From an uncultured Olsenella sp. (GTDB lineage Bacteria; Actinomycetota; Coriobacteriia; Coriobacteriales; Atopobiaceae), in the NCBI GenBank assembly GCA_900314495.1, contig OMVJ01000010.1:1-64000 (forward strand): a stretch of 64,000 nt of DNA. The letters are read 5' to 3'. Shown piece by piece: positions 1-7,811 of this stretch. Within the stretch, counting starts at the first letter, position 1; each line of letters begins with the position of its first letter. Made by a program: the position numbers and the translations under genes. The notes beneath the pieces are model-generated. The model was not told the DNA's origin, made no database searches, and was given only the letters and a program-made list of their open reading frames with translations.

Positions 1-20
1 ACGGCCCCTCCCGGGGCCGT
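1..20 (-). terminator. Hairpin after the PTS EIIAB gene
   Basis: Perfect 8-bp inverted repeat (ACGGCCCC / GGGGCCGT, 4-nt loop) starting 1 nt after the EIIAB stop codon. A rho-independent terminator is likely, but any U-tract lies outside the window. Confidence 0.6.
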
Positions 21-21
21 T

Positions 22-798
22 TCAGTTCCAGATCGTTGTTTTCGCCCGCTGAGCTGGGCCTATGCCGGAATCTCTCCCACAGAAACCACCGAAGAGCCAT
101 ATTTCCGCGAGTTTGGAGACGGGAATCACGTTTGCGCGCACTCCGGGAGGCGCCGCCTCGACAATCAGTGTCTTGCGCATGGAATCCCTGGCCACGCCGT
201 CAGACACGACAACGATGCGGGTGGGAGACACCTGCTTTGCCCATGCGGTAGCCACCTGCCCGTGCAGCAGGCGGGAGTCGATGCGCGCAAGCGCGCACTT
301 GATGTGGCCGTCACCGATGACGGTGCCCGGCTTGAGGGTGATTTTGCTACCCGAGGCACTCGCAGGAGCGACGGTCAAGGCTTCGTGCGGCGTAAGGGAA
401 TCTGGGGTAATCGTCACTCCGATTTTTGCCCCTTGATACACCGAGCTCGCCACCTGCGCTGCGGTTTCCGCCCCATCGCGCGTTTCGTACGCCGAAAGCA
501 ACATGGGGAGATTGAGTCCCGTCACCGCAACCCAATCTTCATGAGAGCCTTCTTCCAGCAGCAGGCGCACCTGGTTATAGGGTGTGCCGCCCTTCAGGTC
601 AACCAAGAACAGCAAGTGTTCCTGGTCAGACACGGACGCAATCGCCTGGTCAAGACGCCCCCTGAAGTCCTTTGGCCCCATCTCCGGTGTTAGGGTTACC
701 GCAAACACATCCTGTTGCTGCCCAAAGATCATCTGACCAGACGAAAGGACACCTTCGGCAAGCGCACCGTGGCTCGCTAGAACGATTCCTACCACCAT
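22..798 (-). CDS. PTS mannose-family EIIAB component, EIIB domain truncated
   Basis: Cytoplasmic phosphotransfer protein of the mannose/sorbose/N-acetylgalactosamine PTS family. Residues 1-140 form an EIIA(Man) domain with phospho-site His10 in LASHGALAEG and the LVDLKGGTPYN stretch. After an Ala/Ser-rich linker (about 143-164) a EIIB domain starts, with phospho-site His179 in RIDSRLLHGQVA. EIIB domains normally run about 160 residues; here recognisable EIIB sequence stops near residue 233 and an unrelated tail of about 25 residues follows to the stop codon. Both phospho-histidines remain but most of EIIB is missing. No EIIC or EIID gene is in the window. It lies downstream of a DeoR-type regulator on the same strand, with three operator-like palindromes ahead of it. 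It could be a decaying gene or a shortened phosphorelay protein. Confidence 0.85.
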   Translation of the reverse strand: MVVGIVLASHGALAEGVLSSGQMIFGQQQDVFAVTLTPEMGPKDFRGRLDQAIASVSDQEHLLFLVDLKGGTPYNQVRLLLEEGSHEDWVAVTGLNLPMLLSAYETRDGAETAAQVASSVYQGAKIGVTITPDSLTPHEALTVAPASASGSKITLKPGTVIGDGHIKCALARIDSRLLHGQVATAWAKQVSPTRIVVVSDGVARDSMRKTLIVEAAPPGVRANVIPVSKLAEIWLFGGFCGRDSGIGPAQRAKTTIWN

Positions 799-884
799 CT
801 ACCTCCAATCCTTACACATCCATACCTTTGCGTGGCGACATATCATGCGCAATCGCCAGTTGCTCTGTCCGTAAGTATATTATC

Positions 885-1004
885 TTACGTTCGTAATTCT
901 TATTGATTTCTTTTCACTATGCGCGATTATCTGATGAGCGGTATGATTACGACCGTAAATGCTTTTTGCTACTAAATTGCCCTATCATGTGTTACGTTCG
1001 TAAC
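885..1004. promoter_or_regulatory. Triple operator TTACG-N2-CGTAA upstream of EIIAB
   Basis: Three perfect inverted repeats TTACG-N2-CGTAA at 885-896, 947-958 and 992-1003 (the last extends to GTTAC/GTAAC at 991-1004) in the 414-bp gap upstream of the EIIAB gene. The surroundings are AT-rich compared with the genes. A fourth, imperfect copy precedes the neighbouring DeoR-family gene, so that protein is the likely binder. The rest of the gap (1005-1114) shows nothing recognisable. Confidence 0.7.
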
Positions 1005-1114
1005 TTTCGAACGTCGACTTAGTGATGGAAATCGACAATGTCAGACGTTTGATTGCGTGTATCGGCTTTAGAATCCCCGCTCACAGGGATGATTCGGCCA
1101 AGCCTCGCCGTCAC

Positions 1115-1156
1115 AAAGGTCGCGTCGCACGCAGCTGTGACGGCGACGCGACCTTT
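1115..1156 (-). terminator. Hairpin after the DeoR-family gene
   Basis: 13-bp perfect inverted repeat (1115-1127 with 1144-1156) starting 57 nt beyond the DeoR stop codon. On the minus strand the 3' arm ends in TTT. A partly overlapping second stem (1108-1116 with 1136-1144) is mutually exclusive with it. Probable intrinsic terminator, weak U-tract. Confidence 0.5.
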
Positions 1157-1212
1157 GCTGAGTGTCCCTTATTTGAATCGCAGCAAGAACAAATGACCAG
1201 AAACCGGAAGCC

Positions 1213-1959
1213 CTACGCCAGGGTCACCTTGACGTTCGCCTTACGCAACTTCTGAAGATAGTCGTCAGACAGGCCACTGTCGGTTACGACGCCCAGCTGC
1301 CACTGCTCCAAGCGCAGGTGAGAAGTGCCGTGCTGCCCGAACTTGTTCGATTCCGTGACCACTACCACTTGGTTCGCCTGCCCTGCCATTGCACGGATGG
1401 CCTCTGCTCGCATCTGGTCGTTGTTCATGAAGCCGATTCCATCAACCCAGCCATCTACACCGACGAAGGCATACTCCACTAGGAACTCCTGGGCACAAAG
1501 ACGGACCAAAGGGCCCACCGTAACCTGCGAATCCCGCTGCATCATGCCACCCAGCAGGGTCGTCTGAACTGAGGCTTTGTCCCGCACGTATGCCGCTATG
1601 AATGCACTGTTGGTAATGATATGCACGCTGGTCTTGGTATCCGCCAACTCACGCGCCAGAAGAGCACAACAGCTGCCGTTCTCTATCATTACGGTAGAGC
1701 CGTCAGGCACCAGCTCTGCCGCCTTGCGTGCAATACGCTTCTTTTCTTCGTAGTGGAACGCCAACCTGCCACTCAGGTCATTGGGATTCGAAAGCAACGC
1801 GTACCCGTGTTCCCGCTGAACCAGGCCTCTGGATTGCAGCGCGTCCAAATCCTTCCGCATGGTCACATTCGAGACACCCAAACGTTCCGCGAGCGAAGCA
1901 ACCTCGACCTTCTTCTCGGATGTCAGAATCTCCAAGATTTGGGAATCGCGCTTGGACAT
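1213..1959 (-). CDS. DeoR/GlpR-family transcriptional regulator
   Basis: 248-residue sugar-operon regulator. Residues 1-60 hold the DeoR helix-turn-helix (ILEILTSEKKVEVASLAERL then GVSNVTMRKDLDALQSRGLV); the rest is the DeoRC sensor domain of the ISOCOT fold, including TVMIENGSCCALLA and FVGVDGWVDGIGF, which in this family binds sugar phosphates. I start it at the ATG at 1959, which has a GGGGGAG ribosome site; an in-frame ATG at 1995 lacks one. It precedes the PTS EIIAB gene on the same strand, and matching palindromes lie ahead of both, so it probably controls the PTS gene and itself. Confidence 0.9.
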   Translation of the reverse strand: MSKRDSQILEILTSEKKVEVASLAERLGVSNVTMRKDLDALQSRGLVQREHGYALLSNPNDLSGRLAFHYEEKKRIARKAAELVPDGSTVMIENGSCCALLARELADTKTSVHIITNSAFIAAYVRDKASVQTTLLGGMMQRDSQVTVGPLVRLCAQEFLVEYAFVGVDGWVDGIGFMNNDQMRAEAIRAMAGQANQVVVVTESNKFGQHGTSHLRLEQWQLGVVTDSGLSDDYLQKLRKANVKVTLA

Positions 1960-2003
1960 GCCTCTCCCCCTAGGGTAACTGCTTCCTTTTTCCACATATG
2001 ATA

Positions 2004-2015
2004 TTACGAACGAAA
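2004..2015. promoter_or_regulatory. Imperfect operator copy upstream of the DeoR-family gene
   Basis: TTACG-AA-CGAAA, one mismatch from the TTACG-N2-CGTAA consensus found three times upstream of EIIAB. It lies 45 bp ahead of the regulator's start, consistent with autoregulation. Confidence 0.5.
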
Positions 2016-2048
2016 TATCAATGGAAGGTAAACGAACCGCAATAGGGA

Positions 2049-2110
2049 GAGACAGGGGGACGCACCTTTTGTCTCATTCACATGAGACAAAAGGTGCGTC
2101 CCCCTGTCTC
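2049..2110. repeat. REP-like palindrome, family A (two head-to-head units)
   Basis: 29-bp perfect inverted repeat (2049-2077 with 2082-2110, 4-nt loop). Each arm is itself a GAGACA...TGTCTC unit with an ACGCACC/GGTGCGT core; further units lie at 9769-9795 and 10881-10941. It overlaps the TGA stop of the upstream GntR gene and can act as a terminator between it and the DeoR-family gene. Confidence 0.85.
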
Positions 2111-2846
2111 ACTGCCTAACGGACTCGCTGGAGATGACGCAGCGGTTGGCGGGCAGCCACACGCTGCCCCACTCGAAGGGCGTACCGTCCTCAAGCCTCA
2201 CAAGCTGGTCCAGCTCCAGCACCGGCGCGTGCTCGTCACACTTGAGCCAGCGGCCGCGCCGTTTGCCGGCCGTACGGGCGCTGTAGACCATCTCCGACCG
2301 GCCGATTTCCTGCCCGCTGGTGCGCTGCACGGCCGCGAAGAGGCCTTCCTTCTCAAAGTCCGCGTCCTCCAGTCCCGGGCAGGCCGAGAGGTTCAGGTGG
2401 CTCTCTATGAACATGAGCGGCCAGCCGTAGACGCTTCGCACGCGCGCCAGGTACAGGTAGGGCTCCCCCACCGCAATGCCCAGGTTCTCCGAGCAGACCT
2501 CGGTGGCAAGCTCCACCTCCTTGTTCACGACCTTCGTCACGTACTCAATGTGCTGCGCGTTCATGGACTCCGCGAACGAGAGCAGCCTGTTGGATGACGG
2601 CCGCGCGATCAGGGGCTGGGTCACGAAGGTGCCGCGACCGCGCTGCTGCACCAGCAGTCCCTCGTCCACCAGCTGGCGGATGCCCTTCTGCACCGTTCCG
2701 CGCGAGAGCCCCAGCATGTCCATGAGCTCGTGCTCCGAGGGGATGGGCTCGTTCACGCCCCATTCCTTGGAGTAGATCTTCTCGCGCACGTAGTCGGAAA
2801 CCTGCACGTAAAGCAGGTTGCCCTCTGACTTCTTGAACTTAGGCAT
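2109..2846 (-). CDS. GntR/HutC-family transcriptional regulator
   Basis: 245 residues. The N-terminal winged helix (about residues 8-75) has the GntR signature: YVQVSDYVREKI, IPSEHELMDMLGLSRGTVQKGI and LLVQQRGRGTFV. The C-terminal UTRA domain (about 95-240) is the ligand sensor of the HutC subgroup. The start at 2846 overlaps the 3' end of the Zn-PLC-like gene by 8 nt, so the two are translated together, and its own stop codon falls inside a REP-like palindrome. The effector is unknown; the coupled gene is the best clue to its regulon. Confidence 0.88.
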   Translation of the reverse strand: MPKFKKSEGNLLYVQVSDYVREKIYSKEWGVNEPIPSEHELMDMLGLSRGTVQKGIRQLVDEGLLVQQRGRGTFVTQPLIARPSSNRLLSFAESMNAQHIEYVTKVVNKEVELATEVCSENLGIAVGEPYLYLARVRSVYGWPLMFIESHLNLSACPGLEDADFEKEGLFAAVQRTSGQEIGRSEMVYSARTAGKRRGRWLKCDEHAPVLELDQLVRLEDGTPFEWGSVWLPANRCVISSESVRQ

Positions 2847-3711
2847 GTGTGCTTCCCTGCCACTTGGGCGTGTTCGGAATCGCCATGTGCACGGGCACGA
2901 CCTCGTCGTCAAAGGGCGGTTTGCGGCCGCGTGCCCGCATGCGGCGCTCGGACTCCGCGCCCATGCGCTCCACCCGGGCAATGCCCTCAAGCGCCCCCTC
3001 TGGGGACATGGTGAGGTAGCCCGGCATGACCTCGGCGACTCCCGGCGCCGTGGACCCGCACGCCGCGTGGGAGGCCAGCCCGGCACGAATCACGCGACTG
3101 ACCTCCGCCGAGGTCTCCGCAAAGAAGTCCGCCGTGAGCAGGCTGTACTCCGGCGTGCCATCCACCTGCCGCTCGGCGTTGGCATCCACGATGTCGCAGG
3201 CCGCTTCCGCCGCCGCGCGCACGTCCGCGGCGTCCAACCCGTACTGCGGGAAGGCGGCGGCCTGGGCCAGAAGGCCCTCCGTCACCTGCGGCTTCAGGCT
3301 GATTCTGAGCGTGCGGCCAAAGAGGTCGAAGTCCCCCTGCTTGCGAATGCGGGTCTGCTCGCCCGCCGGCACGCCAATGGACTGGATGTAGCGCGAGGTG
3401 TGCAGGTTGTAGATGTGGTCCGCCACAAGGTGGGCCCACGTGCCCAGGGTCACGTCCGAGGCATCCAGCCCGTCCACGTACAGGGCGGCAAAGAGGTCGA
3501 AGTGGGGCGTGGGAATGAAGTCGGGCTCCGCCAGGTGCGTGATGCGGTAGCGAATCTTGTGCGAGCAGGACCGCACCATGTACCCCACGTAGACGTCGGG
3601 CACAAAGTTGCCGAAGAGGAAGGCGTTGGCGTCGCGAATCCCCAGCGTCGCCAGGTCGTCGTGCGCGAGCAGCCCCTCAACGTGTGCGGTATGTATATTC
3701 CAACTAGGCAT
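2839..3711 (-). CDS. Zinc-dependent phospholipase C-like protein
   Basis: 290 residues related to the Zn-dependent phospholipase C / S1-P1 nuclease family (PF00882-like). Candidate metal ligands: His7 and His10 in MPSWNIHTAH, Asp39 in FGNFVPDVY, and the histidines of WAHLVADHIYN. There is no signal peptide, unlike secreted phospholipases, so a cytoplasmic hydrolase is likelier than a toxin. I chose the ATG at 3711 because AGGA lies 8 nt upstream; an in-frame ATG at 3720 sits directly against that site. Its 3' end overlaps the GntR gene. The substrate is unknown. Confidence 0.7.
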   Translation of the reverse strand: MPSWNIHTAHVEGLLAHDDLATLGIRDANAFLFGNFVPDVYVGYMVRSCSHKIRYRITHLAEPDFIPTPHFDLFAALYVDGLDASDVTLGTWAHLVADHIYNLHTSRYIQSIGVPAGEQTRIRKQGDFDLFGRTLRISLKPQVTEGLLAQAAAFPQYGLDAADVRAAAEAACDIVDANAERQVDGTPEYSLLTADFFAETSAEVSRVIRAGLASHAACGSTAPGVAEVMPGYLTMSPEGALEGIARVERMGAESERRMRARGRKPPFDDEVVPVHMAIPNTPKWQGSTHA

Positions 3712-3723
3712 GGCATTCATCCT

Positions 3724-3758
3724 AAACGAAAAGCTCCCCCCGCGCGAACGGGGGGAGC
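3724..3758 (-). terminator. Intrinsic terminator of the pheST operon
   Basis: Stem GCTCCCCCC / GGGGGGAGC (3733-3741 with 3750-3758) followed on the minus strand by TTTTCGTTT. It lies between the pheT stop and the Zn-PLC-like gene. Confidence 0.85.
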
Positions 3759-3774
3759 CCATCTTATCCAGAGC

Positions 3775-3805
3775 GTGACAAAAGGGAAACGTCCCCTTTT
3801 GACAC
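3775..3805. repeat. REP-like palindrome, family B (GTGACA type)
   Basis: Imperfect hairpin (3775-3786 with 3794-3805, one mismatch) directly after the pheT stop codon. The GTGACAAAAGGG / GGGAAACGTCCCC core recurs at 39817-39882. Confidence 0.8.
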
Positions 3806-3806
3806 G

Positions 3807-6263
3807 TTAGGCGCGGATCTCGCCGCCGACGCCCTTGAGCACCTTCTTGACCAGCCTGCTGTGTGCCTTGTCCACCTCGTCGGAGGTCAGCGTGTGGTCG
3901 TCCGCGCGGTACGTGAGCGAGAAGGCCATGGACTTCTTGCCCACGCCAACGCGCACGGGGTCGCGGTACACGTCGAAGAGGTGCACGTCGGCCAGGAGCT
4001 TGCCGCCCGCGGACGTGATGCGCTGCACCATGGTCTCGTACGTGACGTCCTCGTCCACGACGATGGCCAGGTCAACGTCCACGCCCGGCAGACTGGGCAC
4101 GTTCTGGTAGGGCAGCTCGCGCTTGGCCAGCTTCAGCAGGTGGTCGACGGAGAGCTCGAAGGCCACCACCGGCTCGTCGATGCCGAAGTTCTGCAGCGAC
4201 TCCGGGTGAATGTTGCCCACCCAGCCGATCTGCTGGCCCTGTGCCTGCACCTCGGCGGCGCGGCCGGGCTGCAGCCAGGGGTACTTCTCGGGCTTGGCCA
4301 CCTTGAAGCGGACCTTAGTGATGCGCAGCTCGTCCAGGAGCTCCTCCACCACGCCCTTGGCATCGAAGAAGTCCAGCTGGCCGTACTTGCGGTTCCAGCC
4401 GTCGTCGTCCCAGGAGCCGGAGAGCACGCCGGCCACCATGGTGGGCTCGTCGGGCTGGCTCTTGTTCTCGTGCGCGTAGAAGACGCGGCCAATCTCGTAC
4501 AGGGCCACGTTCTTCACGCCGTGGTCCTTGTTGTAGGCAACGGAGCGCAGCAGGCCCGGCAGCATGTCGCGGCGCATCTCGGACTGGTCCGCGACCAGCG
4601 GGTTGATGATGCGCACCGGAATGCCCTTGCCCTCCTCGGGCATGTTCAGGCGCTCAAGGTCGCGTGCGTCGGCAAAGCAGTAGGTGGACGTCTCGGAGAG
4701 GTGGCAGGCGCGCAGGGTGCGGCCGATCCTGCGAACGCGCTGCTGGTCAACCGTCAGGCCACCGGCGTGGTTGCGGGCGGCGGGCAGGGTCGGCGTGATG
4801 TCGCCCTCGCCCCACAGGCGGCAGACCTCCTCGATGAGGTCAACCTCGCGCGTGAGGTCCGGCCTGTTGGTGGGGGCGGTCACGGTCAGGGTCTCGCCCT
4901 CGCCCGAGACCGTGCAGCCCAGGTGCTGCAGGCGGTCCACCATGAACTGGTCGGGGATGTCCGCACCGCACAGGGCGCGCACGCGGGCGGGGCGCATGGG
5001 AATGACCACGGGCTCCACCGGCGCGGGGTACTCGTCCACGATGCCACCCACGACCTCCGCGCCGCAGCACTCCTCGAAGAGGGCGGCCGCCACGTCGGAG
5101 ACGCTGGCGCAGTTGGCGGTATCTATCTGGCGCTCGTAGCGGATGGAGGCCTCGCTCATGAGGTCCAGCCTGCGGCTGGTGCGGGAGATGTGGCCCGCGT
5201 CGAAGCTGGCGGACTCCAGGAGGACCGCCGTGGTGTTCTCGTCTATCTCGGAGTTGAGGCCACCCATGACGCCGGCCAGGGCCACGGGAGTGGCGCCATC
5301 GTCCGTGATCACGGCCATGTCGGACGTGAGCTCGCGCTCCTTGCCGTCCAGGGTGGTGACCTTCTCGCCGTCCTTGGCGGCGCGCACCACAATGTGGCGC
5401 TTGCCGTCGCGGACGCCCAGCTTGTTGAGGTCGAAGGCGTGCAGGGGCTGGCCGGTGAGGTACATAACGTAGTTGGTGACGTCCACCACGTTGTTGATGG
5501 TGCGGGAGCCGGCGGCGATCACGCGCCTGGCCAGCCACTCCGGGCTGGGGGCGATCTTCACGTTGCGCACAACGCGCGCCGTGTAGCGGGGGCAGAGCAC
5601 CGGGTCGTCAATGGTAACGTCCACCAGGTCGTGCACGTCCTCGGCGGTCTCGTGCTTGATGGCCGGGAGCTCGATGTGGGTGGGCTCGTCGTACATGGCG
5701 CTGACCTCGGTGGCCATACCGGTCATGGAGAGGCAGTCCGGGCGGTTGGGGGTGAGCTCGCAGTCAATCACGGTGTCGGACATGCCGTTGTAGTCCGTGA
5801 AGGGCATGCCAACGGGCGCATCCTGGGGCAGGATCATGATGCCCTGATGGTCGGAGCCCAGGCCAAGCTCGCGCTCGGAGCAGTTCATGCCGCAGGACTC
5901 CACGCCGCGGAGCTTGGACTTCTTGATCTTCACGCCGCCGGGGAGCTCGGCGCCGATCATGGCGGTCACAATGTGGTCGCCCTCGTTGAAGTTCTGGGCG
6001 CCGCACACAATCTGCAGCGGCACGGGGTTGCCGTCCGCGTCCACGTTGTTCTTGCCCACGTCAACCTGGCACAGCCACATGTGGTCCGAATCCGGGTGGG
6101 GCTTCTTGGAGACGACCTTGGCCGTCACCACGTGGTCCAGGTTGGCGCCGACCTTCTCCACAGCCTCCACCTCGGTGCCGGTACGGACGAACTCCTTCAC
6201 CAGGTCCTGGGGGTCCTCAGGCACGTCGACCATCGTCTTGAGCCATTCGTATGAAACGCGCAT
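3807..6263 (-). CDS. pheT: Phenylalanine--tRNA ligase beta subunit
   Basis: 818 residues, full length for the bacterial PheT family. With PheS it forms the alpha2-beta2 synthetase that charges tRNA-Phe in the cytoplasm. Visible domains in order: N-terminal tRNA-binding (EMAP/OB) fold about 40-155 (HPDSDHMWLCQVDVG), the B3/B4 editing region about 215-390, B5, the catalytic-like core, and the C-terminal FDX-ACB anticodon-binding domain about 725-818 (SLPGVDVDLAIVV). It follows pheS by 64 nt under the same T-box leader. A REP-like hairpin and an intrinsic terminator follow. Confidence 0.98.
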   Translation of the reverse strand: MRVSYEWLKTMVDVPEDPQDLVKEFVRTGTEVEAVEKVGANLDHVVTAKVVSKKPHPDSDHMWLCQVDVGKNNVDADGNPVPLQIVCGAQNFNEGDHIVTAMIGAELPGGVKIKKSKLRGVESCGMNCSERELGLGSDHQGIMILPQDAPVGMPFTDYNGMSDTVIDCELTPNRPDCLSMTGMATEVSAMYDEPTHIELPAIKHETAEDVHDLVDVTIDDPVLCPRYTARVVRNVKIAPSPEWLARRVIAAGSRTINNVVDVTNYVMYLTGQPLHAFDLNKLGVRDGKRHIVVRAAKDGEKVTTLDGKERELTSDMAVITDDGATPVALAGVMGGLNSEIDENTTAVLLESASFDAGHISRTSRRLDLMSEASIRYERQIDTANCASVSDVAAALFEECCGAEVVGGIVDEYPAPVEPVVIPMRPARVRALCGADIPDQFMVDRLQHLGCTVSGEGETLTVTAPTNRPDLTREVDLIEEVCRLWGEGDITPTLPAARNHAGGLTVDQQRVRRIGRTLRACHLSETSTYCFADARDLERLNMPEEGKGIPVRIINPLVADQSEMRRDMLPGLLRSVAYNKDHGVKNVALYEIGRVFYAHENKSQPDEPTMVAGVLSGSWDDDGWNRKYGQLDFFDAKGVVEELLDELRITKVRFKVAKPEKYPWLQPGRAAEVQAQGQQIGWVGNIHPESLQNFGIDEPVVAFELSVDHLLKLAKRELPYQNVPSLPGVDVDLAIVVDEDVTYETMVQRITSAGGKLLADVHLFDVYRDPVRVGVGKKSMAFSLTYRADDHTLTSDEVDKAHSRLVKKVLKGVGGEIRA

Positions 6264-6327
6264 CTTTGTTGCCTTTCTTGATGTACGCGGGGTTTGCTTG
6301 GAATTGCGGCCCTGCGGGCCGTCGGGG

Positions 6328-7395
6328 CTAGAACTGGCGCAGGAAGCGCATGTCGCCCGTCATGAGCGCACGCAGGTCAGGCAGGTCGTAGCGAAGTGCC
6401 GCCACGCGCTCCACGCCAATGCCGAAGGCGAAGCCGGTGTACTTCTCGGGGTCAATGCCCACGTACTGGAAGACGTTGGGGTCAACCATGCCGCAGCCCA
6501 GAATCTCCAGCCAGCCCGTGCCCTTGCAGAACCGGCAGCCCTTGCCACCGCACACGCCGCAGGAAACGTCCACCTCGCAGCTGGGCTCCGTGAAGGGGAA
6601 GAAGTGCGGGCGGTAGCGGGTGGCGCGGTCCTTGCCGAAGATCTCCCTCGTGAAGTAGTCCAGCGTGCCCTTAAGGTCGCCAAAGGTGATGCCCTCGTCC
6701 ACCACCAGGCCCTCCACCTGCGTGAACTGCGGCAGGTGGTTGGCGTCTGCGGTGTCCGGGCGGAAGACGGTGCCCGGGCAGATCATGTAGATGGGGGGCT
6801 GCTGCTTCTCCATGACGTGCACCTGCACGCCGGAGGTCTGGGTGCGAAGCAGCAGGTCGGAGGCAGAGAGGCCCAGGTCGCCCTTGCCCTCGGGCGCGTT
6901 GTCCACCACATAGAAGGTGTCCGACGCAGAGCGGCTGGGGTGGTTCTCCGGCGCGTTCAGGGCCGTGAAGTTGTGGTACACGTCCTCGATGAAGGGGCCG
7001 TCCTCAACGGTGTAGCCAAGGCCAGCGAAGACGTCCTCAATCTCCTCGCGAATCTGGCTGATGAGGTGCTGGGTGCCGGGCGAGAGCCTGCGGCCAGGCA
7101 GGGTGATGTCCGCCGCCTCCGCGTTCATGCGCTTGGCCATGGCCTGCTTGGCAAGCTCGGTCCCGCGCTCCATGATGGCCGCCTCCACGTTGGCGCGCAC
7201 GGTATTGGCCAGCTTGCCCATGGCAGGGCGCTGGTCCGCCGGAACCTGGCCCATCATGTGCATAAGTGCGGTGAGCGAGCCCTTGCGGCCCAGCGTCTTC
7301 ACGCGGAGCGAGTCCAGCTCCTTGGGGTCTGACACCTTGGCCAGGCCCTCCTTCACCTGTTCCTCAATGGCCTTGAGGTCATCGGACATTGCCAT
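6328..7395 (-). CDS. pheS: Phenylalanine--tRNA ligase alpha subunit
   Basis: 355 residues, the usual size for PheS, the catalytic subunit activating phenylalanine. An N-terminal coiled-coil tRNA-binding arm (about 1-85) precedes the class II core, with motif 2-like TVFRPDTADANHLPQFTQVEGLVV and motif 3 GFAFGIGVERVAALRYDL near the C-terminus. A small CGVCGGKGCRFCKGTGW segment carries extra cysteines, seen in a subset of PheS proteins. The ATG at 7395 has a strong GAAGGAGG site. First gene of the pheST operon. Confidence 0.98.
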   Translation of the reverse strand: MAMSDDLKAIEEQVKEGLAKVSDPKELDSLRVKTLGRKGSLTALMHMMGQVPADQRPAMGKLANTVRANVEAAIMERGTELAKQAMAKRMNAEAADITLPGRRLSPGTQHLISQIREEIEDVFAGLGYTVEDGPFIEDVYHNFTALNAPENHPSRSASDTFYVVDNAPEGKGDLGLSASDLLLRTQTSGVQVHVMEKQQPPIYMICPGTVFRPDTADANHLPQFTQVEGLVVDEGITFGDLKGTLDYFTREIFGKDRATRYRPHFFPFTEPSCEVDVSCGVCGGKGCRFCKGTGWLEILGCGMVDPNVFQYVGIDPEKYTGFAFGIGVERVAALRYDLPDLRALMTGDMRFLRQF

Positions 7396-7426
7396 GTGAG
7401 TAAAACCTCCTTCGGGCTCTTGCGAG

Positions 7427-7720
7427 CCAACAAAAAACCGCCCTTGGGCGCGTGCTGCCCAAGGACGGAGAATTCCGCGGTACCACCCTGGTTGGCCTGC
7501 GGTCTTGTGCCACAGTACCCACTCTTTGTTGCCCTTGCCGCGGGCAGGACGGCTTCCCTACTGAGCGCGCCGTCACGCGACGCGGGCCGTTCAGGTTGCA
7601 GCTGGTGGAGTGAACTTCGTCCGTCGACCTTCGCAGGAGCCTCTCAGCCGGTGAGCTCCCTCTCTTCTCCTCCGGTCACGCGACGGGCGAACCTCTCCGT
7701 CATAGCCTGCGGGCTAGGAT
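7427..7720 (-). promoter_or_regulatory. T-box leader of pheST
   Basis: The complement of 7474-7489 is the canonical T-box AGGGTGGTACCGCGGA. It is followed by a G+C-rich terminator stem (7438-7449 with 7457-7468) and a TTTTTT run at 7432-7437. The upstream 230 nt can hold stem I and the specifier loop; TTC triplets (Phe) occur there but I cannot assign the specifier without folding. Uncharged tRNA-Phe should favour the antiterminator and raise pheST expression. Confidence 0.95.
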
Positions 7721-7811
7721 AGCACACACGGCGCGAAGGGGGCTCGTTTTGTTGTAAGCAAACGAACAAAGTGACCAGAGATTCCGCTCGGCACTCTTGC
7801 AGCTTTGGCAG

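Noticed and set aside
1960-1995. Longer start for the DeoR-family regulator at 1995
   Set aside because: No ribosome site; the ATG at 1959 has GGGGGAG and gives the usual MSKRDSQ-like start.
3861-6254. Open frame of about 800 codons on the plus strand opposite pheT
   Set aside because: It mirrors a high-GC gene with third-position bias; the translation is His/Val/Leu/Gly-rich low complexity with no family match and no ribosome site. The same holds for the frames opposite ettA (10910-12829) and the helicase (34506-36239).
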